From: Haloarcula sp. DT43
GTDB lineage: Archaea; Halobacteriota; Halobacteria; Halobacteriales; Haloarculaceae
Assembly: GCF_037078405.1 (NCBI RefSeq)
Contig: NZ_JAYMGZ010000003.1
Coordinates: 124,001-188,000, forward strand
Length of the DNA stretch: 64,000 nt
Direction of reading: 5' to 3'
Shown piece by piece: positions 60,072 to 64,000 of the stretch. The translations under genes and the position numbers were made by a program. How positions within the stretch are numbered: the stretch's first letter is position 1; the number at the start of each line of letters is the position of its first letter. A model generated the notes under the pieces. It did no database searches and was not told where the DNA came from. It saw only the letters and a program-made list of their open reading frames with translations.

Positions 60072-61745
60072 CTACGCCGAGGAGAGAATCGGAATCCGCA
60101 GGGAAACGGTCGTGCCGTCCGTCCCGCTGGACTCGATGTCGACGGCTCCGCCCGCGATGTCGGTTCCCCAGACGACCAGCGCCAGCCCGAAGCCGCTGCC
60201 GTGTCGCAGCGGCGTTTCCGAACCGTGTTCGACGAGAGCGAGTTCGTTCGAGTCGATGCCGGGCCCGTTGTCCCGAACCGAAACCTCGACGTACTCGCCG
60301 TCCCGTTCGGCGGTGACCGAGACGACCGGGTCGGGGGACGTGTTGTGCTGTGCGGCGTTGCGGATGACGTTCTGGCAGACGACGTCGAACAGGTGGTCGA
60401 CCGCGAAATCGACCTCCGGGGACGTGTACTCGAACGTGACCTCCGGATACGACTCCTCGGCCGACTCGATACATTCGGTGAGAATCGAGCCGAGTCTGAG
60501 CGTCCCCCGTTCCTTCCGGCTCTGCTCGAAGACGTCTATCACCGACCGGACTTTCTCGCCGAGGTCGTTGATGGCGATGGCGTGTTCCTGCAGGGTCTCG
60601 GCCTTCGACTCGCTGTTGTGCGTCGCTAGGTGTTCGGCGTTGCCGAGGATGACCTGCACGTTCGTGCGGATGTTGTGCCGGAACACCCGGTGGAGGACCT
60701 CCAGGCGCTGCTGGTCCCGGAGCAGGTCAGTGACGTCGTGTAACGTGATGACTCGGCCGATACTCCGGTCGTGGATGTCCCTCACGACGGTCTCGGAGAC
60801 GTCGTAGGATTTGGTCGTCCCAGAGGGGCGGTGGATGGTCTGGCCGGCCTGGGCTGCGGTGCCGAGCGCCGCGAGGTCCGGACTTATCTGGTCCACCGAC
60901 CGACCGAGGGCCTCCTCCGGCGTAGTCTGCAGGAACGCGGCGGCCTGGCCGTTCATATCGACGACGTGGTCGTGGGTGTCTAACACGAGCGCCCCCTGTT
61001 GCATCTGCTCGAACACCGAACTGCGGGCGTGGCGGATGGGGGTCGGGTTCGCACCGAACAGCTGGAACCTCGTGAGCGCGCCCAGGTACGCCACCCCGGA
61101 GACCGAGAAGGCAACCGGCGTCGGGTCGACACCCGAGAACGGGAGCGTGTCCATCAGGAAGAGGACGTTGGTCACCCAGGGCGCTAGCAGGCCGAGTAAG
61201 AGTGCGACGCTCTGGCCACGGAACGTGTCTACACGGCTCGTGAGGAGTTTCAACAGCGGCAGTATCCCGAGCAGGCCCAGCAGGTACGTGTAGCCGGCGA
61301 TGACCCAGAACCAGACGCCCGGCGTCCGGTTCAGTACCTGGACCCCGTTTTCCTGAACGAGCATCGAACTGGTGTACAGTAGCTGGTGGGCGTGACTCGT
61401 GAGTCCCAGAAAGACCGTAATCGCCGGCACGATTGAATAGAGCAGGATGTGCTTGCGGGCCGTGTACTCGGTGTAGCCCGCGTATTCGAGGGAGAAGAGC
61501 AGCCACGCGACCGGGATGATCGCGACACCCATCCAGGAGACGTCGACCCAGAAGACCTTCCAGTTCAGCGTCGCCGCGTCGATACGGAATATCAGCGTCG
61601 CCGACCACCAGCACTGGCCCGCGAGCAGCAACACGAGCGGGTCCGCGCCGGGTTCCGGGCGTTCCCGCCAGGCGAGCAGACCGCCGGCAACGCCGACCCC
61701 AATCGTGGCGACCAACACCATCTTCATCAGCGTCAGGGAGAACAC
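60072..61745 (-). CDS. Histidine kinase with N-terminal 7TM sensor region, PAS, HATPase
   Basis: 557 residues. Seven hydrophobic helices fill residues 1 to about 225 (histidine kinase 7TM N-terminal region; DVSWMGVAIIPVAWLLFSLEY and LTSHAHQLLYT are part of the pattern). A PAS domain follows (about 240-340; GALVLDTHDHVVDMNGQAA). The H-box is VFRHNIRTNVQVILGNAEHL with His near 365, the haloarchaeal RHNIR form. HATPase_c has VCQNVIRNAAQHN, DNGPGID and GSGFGLALV. No receiver gene is adjacent. The signal is unknown; the 7TM module suggests a membrane-embedded ligand or lipid-state sensor. Confidence 0.9.
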   Translation of the reverse strand: MFSLTLMKMVLVATIGVGVAGGLLAWRERPEPGADPLVLLLAGQCWWSATLIFRIDAATLNWKVFWVDVSWMGVAIIPVAWLLFSLEYAGYTEYTARKHILLYSIVPAITVFLGLTSHAHQLLYTSSMLVQENGVQVLNRTPGVWFWVIAGYTYLLGLLGILPLLKLLTSRVDTFRGQSVALLLGLLAPWVTNVLFLMDTLPFSGVDPTPVAFSVSGVAYLGALTRFQLFGANPTPIRHARSSVFEQMQQGALVLDTHDHVVDMNGQAAAFLQTTPEEALGRSVDQISPDLAALGTAAQAGQTIHRPSGTTKSYDVSETVVRDIHDRSIGRVITLHDVTDLLRDQQRLEVLHRVFRHNIRTNVQVILGNAEHLATHNSESKAETLQEHAIAINDLGEKVRSVIDVFEQSRKERGTLRLGSILTECIESAEESYPEVTFEYTSPEVDFAVDHLFDVVCQNVIRNAAQHNTSPDPVVSVTAERDGEYVEVSVRDNGPGIDSNELALVEHGSETPLRHGSGFGLALVVWGTDIAGGAVDIESSGTDGTTVSLRIPILSSA

Positions 61746-61888
61746 GACTGTGTCGAACAGCTAACGTGGGCTGTCGTTATAATCTATTTGCCATCGAAAA
61801 CATCCGGAGTCGTGGGCAGAGCCAGTAGGAGGGCCGAGACTGGTGTTTCGACATGGCTTTACAAATAATGGTTATGTGTCTGATAGAG

Positions 61889-62830
61889 CTACTGACCGAG
61901 CAGCGGGAGGACGGCGACCGCGAACGCCGGGAGGCGGGTACACTCCGCTGCGACCGCGAGCGCAGCGTCGTTTTCGACGCGGTCGAGGCAGAAAACGACG
62001 CCGGCAAGGAGGAGGAGGGTCGCCAGGAGGACGGTCGCCACGCCGGGACTGACGACGGTCGCGGCGAGCGCACCGGCCAGCAGAGCCGCCGTCAGGCCCG
62101 TGACGCCGTAGAGGGCGTATCTCGTCCGGCGCACGCCGACCACAACCGGGAGCGTCCGGACGCCGATTTCGCTGTCGCCCTCCAGGTCGCGCACGTTCGG
62201 GACTTCCGTGTTGACGAACGTCGCCAGCACGAAAAACAGGAAGACGACGCCGACCGCCGGGGTGACGGGCGCGCCGGCGAAGGCCAACGGCAGGAACACG
62301 ATGGCGAGCGCCCAAGCACCGGCGACGAGCAGGGAGTTCAGGAGGAAGACGTCCTTCAGCCGCGGGGTGTCACCGGAGAGGCTGGGCAGCAAGTCACGCG
62401 CGTAGAGAATCCAGACCACGCCGGGCAACAGCGAGAGACCGAACGTGAGCGGGCCGCCCACTGCGGAGAGGGCCACGGCGAGGCCGTACGCGAGAGCCGC
62501 CAAGACGTAGAAGCCGTCCTGATAACGTCGCACGAAGGCGGTCCGTGCGGGAGCGGTCTTCGCGTCGGTCTCCAGGTCGGCCAGCCGGTCGTTCCCGTAC
62601 ACCGCGAACGTCAGCAGTCCCGCCACGAGCGGGGCCGGGGTGAGCGGGAGCGACAGCAGTTCGCTCACGAGAACGACCTCGGCCATCGCGATGGCCGCGA
62701 GATACAGCGAACTGTGGAAAACCAGGTTCCGGGCCGGTCTCGTCAGCGTCGATAGTTTCGTGATGAGCGAGCGATTCGTCGCGGTCTCTACCCCGGGCTG
62801 TGCGCCCGGGGTTCGTGCATCTGTCGGCAT
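61889..62830 (-). CDS. UbiA-family prenyltransferase
   Basis: 313 residues, eight to nine hydrophobic helices. The first Asp-rich motif is YGNDRLADLETDAK (N-D-x3-D), the second is VPNVRDLEGDSEIGVRT (D-x3-D), both needed for Mg-diphosphate binding. Members of this family transfer a prenyl chain to an aromatic, lipid or carotenoid acceptor. Haloarchaeal relatives include the lycopene elongase of bacterioruberin synthesis, but no carotenoid gene is adjacent. So the substrate is open: carotenoid, menaquinone or a prenylated lipid. Confidence 0.87.
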   Translation of the reverse strand: MPTDARTPGAQPGVETATNRSLITKLSTLTRPARNLVFHSSLYLAAIAMAEVVLVSELLSLPLTPAPLVAGLLTFAVYGNDRLADLETDAKTAPARTAFVRRYQDGFYVLAALAYGLAVALSAVGGPLTFGLSLLPGVVWILYARDLLPSLSGDTPRLKDVFLLNSLLVAGAWALAIVFLPLAFAGAPVTPAVGVVFLFFVLATFVNTEVPNVRDLEGDSEIGVRTLPVVVGVRRTRYALYGVTGLTAALLAGALAATVVSPGVATVLLATLLLLAGVVFCLDRVENDAALAVAAECTRLPAFAVAVLPLLGQ

Positions 62831-63119
62831 TGCTGCGATAGAATGTCAGTAACTGAATAATAAAAGCCCACTGTACGGTTACATTTTAACGGTAATCGGG
62901 GCCTATCGCGTAGGTATCGTTGGTGTGCGTTTTCCCGCCAACAATTCCAACTGTATTCGAATCCACGTCGGAATGCGAGATTGAACGGAGCGTTAATTGA
63001 CAAACCGGTGAGGTTAGTTGCGGTAGTGTTCGTGTGCGTTCGAGAACGAGGGGTCCGGCCCAACCGCCGGACGGGACGCTAAAGTAAGCTTTTTTCTCCG
63101 CGCTTCGACACCCGGAGAT
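62831..63119. other. Intergenic region before the BASS gene
   Basis: About 289 bp between divergent genes. A T-rich CTTTTTT (63089-63095) about 25-30 nt before GTG 63120 may be the TATA region. No gene or repeat was recognised. Confidence 0.45.
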
Positions 63120-64000
63120 GTGACCGCGATATCCACGTTACGTGCGGTGAGTCGGGCCGCAAGCAAGTACTTCGTCGTCTGGGTCGTCGTCCTGGCGGGG
63201 GTCGCCCTTGTGAGGCCGGAACCGTTCGTCCCCGTGCTGAACTACGTCTCCCCGCTGCTCGGGCTCATCATGCTCGGGATGGGGCTGACGCTCCAGCCGG
63301 CGGACTTCCGTCGACTGGTCGAACAACCGGTGGACATCGGCATCGGCGCTGTAACGCAGTGGGTTGTCATGCCCGCCACCGCGTACGGGCTATACGTCCT
63401 GCTCGACCTGCCGGACGCGGTCGGTATCGGTCTCATCCTCGTTGGTGCCGCCCCCGGCGGGACCGCGTCGAACGTGATGTCGTATCTCGGACGGGGCGAC
63501 GTGGCGCTGTCCGTCGCTATCACGACGCTGACCACGCTCGCAGCGCCGCTCGTGATGCCGGCCTGGGTGGTGTTCACCCTCGGCCAGCAAATAGACGTGA
63601 CCTTCGCGGAGATGTTCGGGAGTATCGTCCAAATCGTCATCGTGCCGGTGTTGCTCGGGTCCACACTCCGGTATCTGCTGGACCGCTATTCGCCCAGGGC
63701 CGCCGAAATCGGCACCGACGTGTTCCCCGTCGTCAGCGTCGCCGCCATCGTCGCCATCGTCGCCGGCGTCGTCGGCGCGAACGTAGACAACATCCTCACG
63801 GCCGGACTGCTCGTGCTCGTCGCGGTCGTCGCTCACAACGCCGTCGGACTCGGTGCCGGATACGGCGTCGGGCGGGCGACAGGAATGTCGACGGACCGCG
63901 TGCGGACCTGCGCGTTCGAGGTGGGGCTCCAGAACAGCGGTCTCGCCGTCGCGCTGGCAACGACGCTGTTCGAACCCGCGGCCGCGCTCGTTCCCGCGCT
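63120..64000 (+). CDS. Bile acid:sodium symporter (BASS) family transporter, 3' end outside window
   Basis: At least 293 residues from GTG 63120 and open at the window end. Eight or more hydrophobic helices. The two BASS signatures are intact: the AAPGGTASNVMSYLGRGD loop and EVGLQNSGLAVALAT near the C-terminal part. Distant archaeal and bacterial members use Na+ to move organic anions such as bile acids, pantoate, pyruvate or sulfated compounds; the substrate cannot be named. The full protein is probably about 310-330 residues, so only a few dozen are missing. Confidence 0.88.
   Translation, partial: MTAISTLRAVSRAASKYFVVWVVVLAGVALVRPEPFVPVLNYVSPLLGLIMLGMGLTLQPADFRRLVEQPVDIGIGAVTQWVVMPATAYGLYVLLDLPDAVGIGLILVGAAPGGTASNVMSYLGRGDVALSVAITTLTTLAAPLVMPAWVVFTLGQQIDVTFAEMFGSIVQIVIVPVLLGSTLRYLLDRYSPRAAEIGTDVFPVVSVAAIVAIVAGVVGANVDNILTAGLLVLVAVVAHNAVGLGAGYGVGRATGMSTDRVRTCAFEVGLQNSGLAVALATTLFEPAAALVPA

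Noticed and set aside
1-64000. tRNA, rRNA or riboswitch genes
   Set aside because: I looked through the intergenic spaces for cloverleaf ends, CCA-like tails and conserved rRNA segments and found none I could support.

Overview
This window is haloarchaeal DNA, most likely from the Haloarculaceae. The evidence is high GC, very acidic proteins, Tat-type lipoproteins (RR plus LAGC/LSGC), leaderless promoters with a TATA element about 27 nt before the start codon, haloarchaeal-style histidine kinases, and TrkA/UspA/APC gene sets typical of halophiles. No rRNA, tRNA or CRISPR array was recognised.

Layout. 1-5.8 kb: a signalling block with a receiver-kinase cut by the window edge, an Rcp1-like receiver, a membrane PAS kinase and a large receiver/PAS/GAF kinase. 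5.9-11.6 kb: two APC-family carriers, each next to a TrkA-type RCK protein, with UspA domains on one side; probably ion or amino-acid transport gated by nucleotides. 11.7-16.1 kb: mixed metabolism (membrane protein, phosphoesterase, CoA-disulfide-reductase-like flavoprotein, PPOX-fold protein). 16.2-21.2 kb: a nitrous oxide reductase maturation locus (nosL, HTH regulator, nosY, nosF, and a nosD carrying an N-terminal NosL-like domain), without nosZ. 21.4-24.3 kb: a formate-dehydrogenase-like molybdopterin enzyme, a decayed guaB fragment and a ribbon-helix-helix protein. 24.4-29.2 kb: an operon of an Nramp-like carrier lacking the metal ligands plus hyuA and hyuB, preceded by an inverted repeat. 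29.3-30.3 kb: a flavoprotein.

30.4-33.5 kb is an AT-richer accessory island: a tyrosine recombinase, a ParA-family ATPase, a small acidic partner, and two arrays of a strictly 13-bp-phased direct repeat (about ten units downstream of the operon, three units directly upstream of the parA TATA box). This looks like a self-contained partition cassette with centromere and operator, and is the most striking feature here.

33.7-42.5 kb: lipid/glycan-type genes (PAP2 phosphatase, YdjM-like protein, CDP-alcohol phosphatidyltransferase, a Gfo/Idh-aldo/keto reductase fusion, a sulfatase-fold protein), followed by an operon of zinc-less dehydrogenase, PTPS-like protein, glycosyltransferase and methyltransferase. 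That operon is a candidate uncharacterised biosynthetic pathway. 42.8-48.1 kb: SDR, zinc-ribbon HTH regulator, superoxide dismutase, MaeB malic enzyme. 48.8-57.0 kb: a probable arabinan utilisation locus: secreted BNR/GH93-like enzyme, CUT1 ABC importer (binding protein, two permeases, ATPase), DUF624 protein and intracellular GH51 arabinofuranosidase. 57.0-58.3 kb is a gene-free stretch. 58.3-64 kb: coiled-coil membrane protein, DUF2270 protein with a 34-codon upstream ORF, a 7TM histidine kinase, a UbiA prenyltransferase and a BASS-family transporter cut by the window edge.
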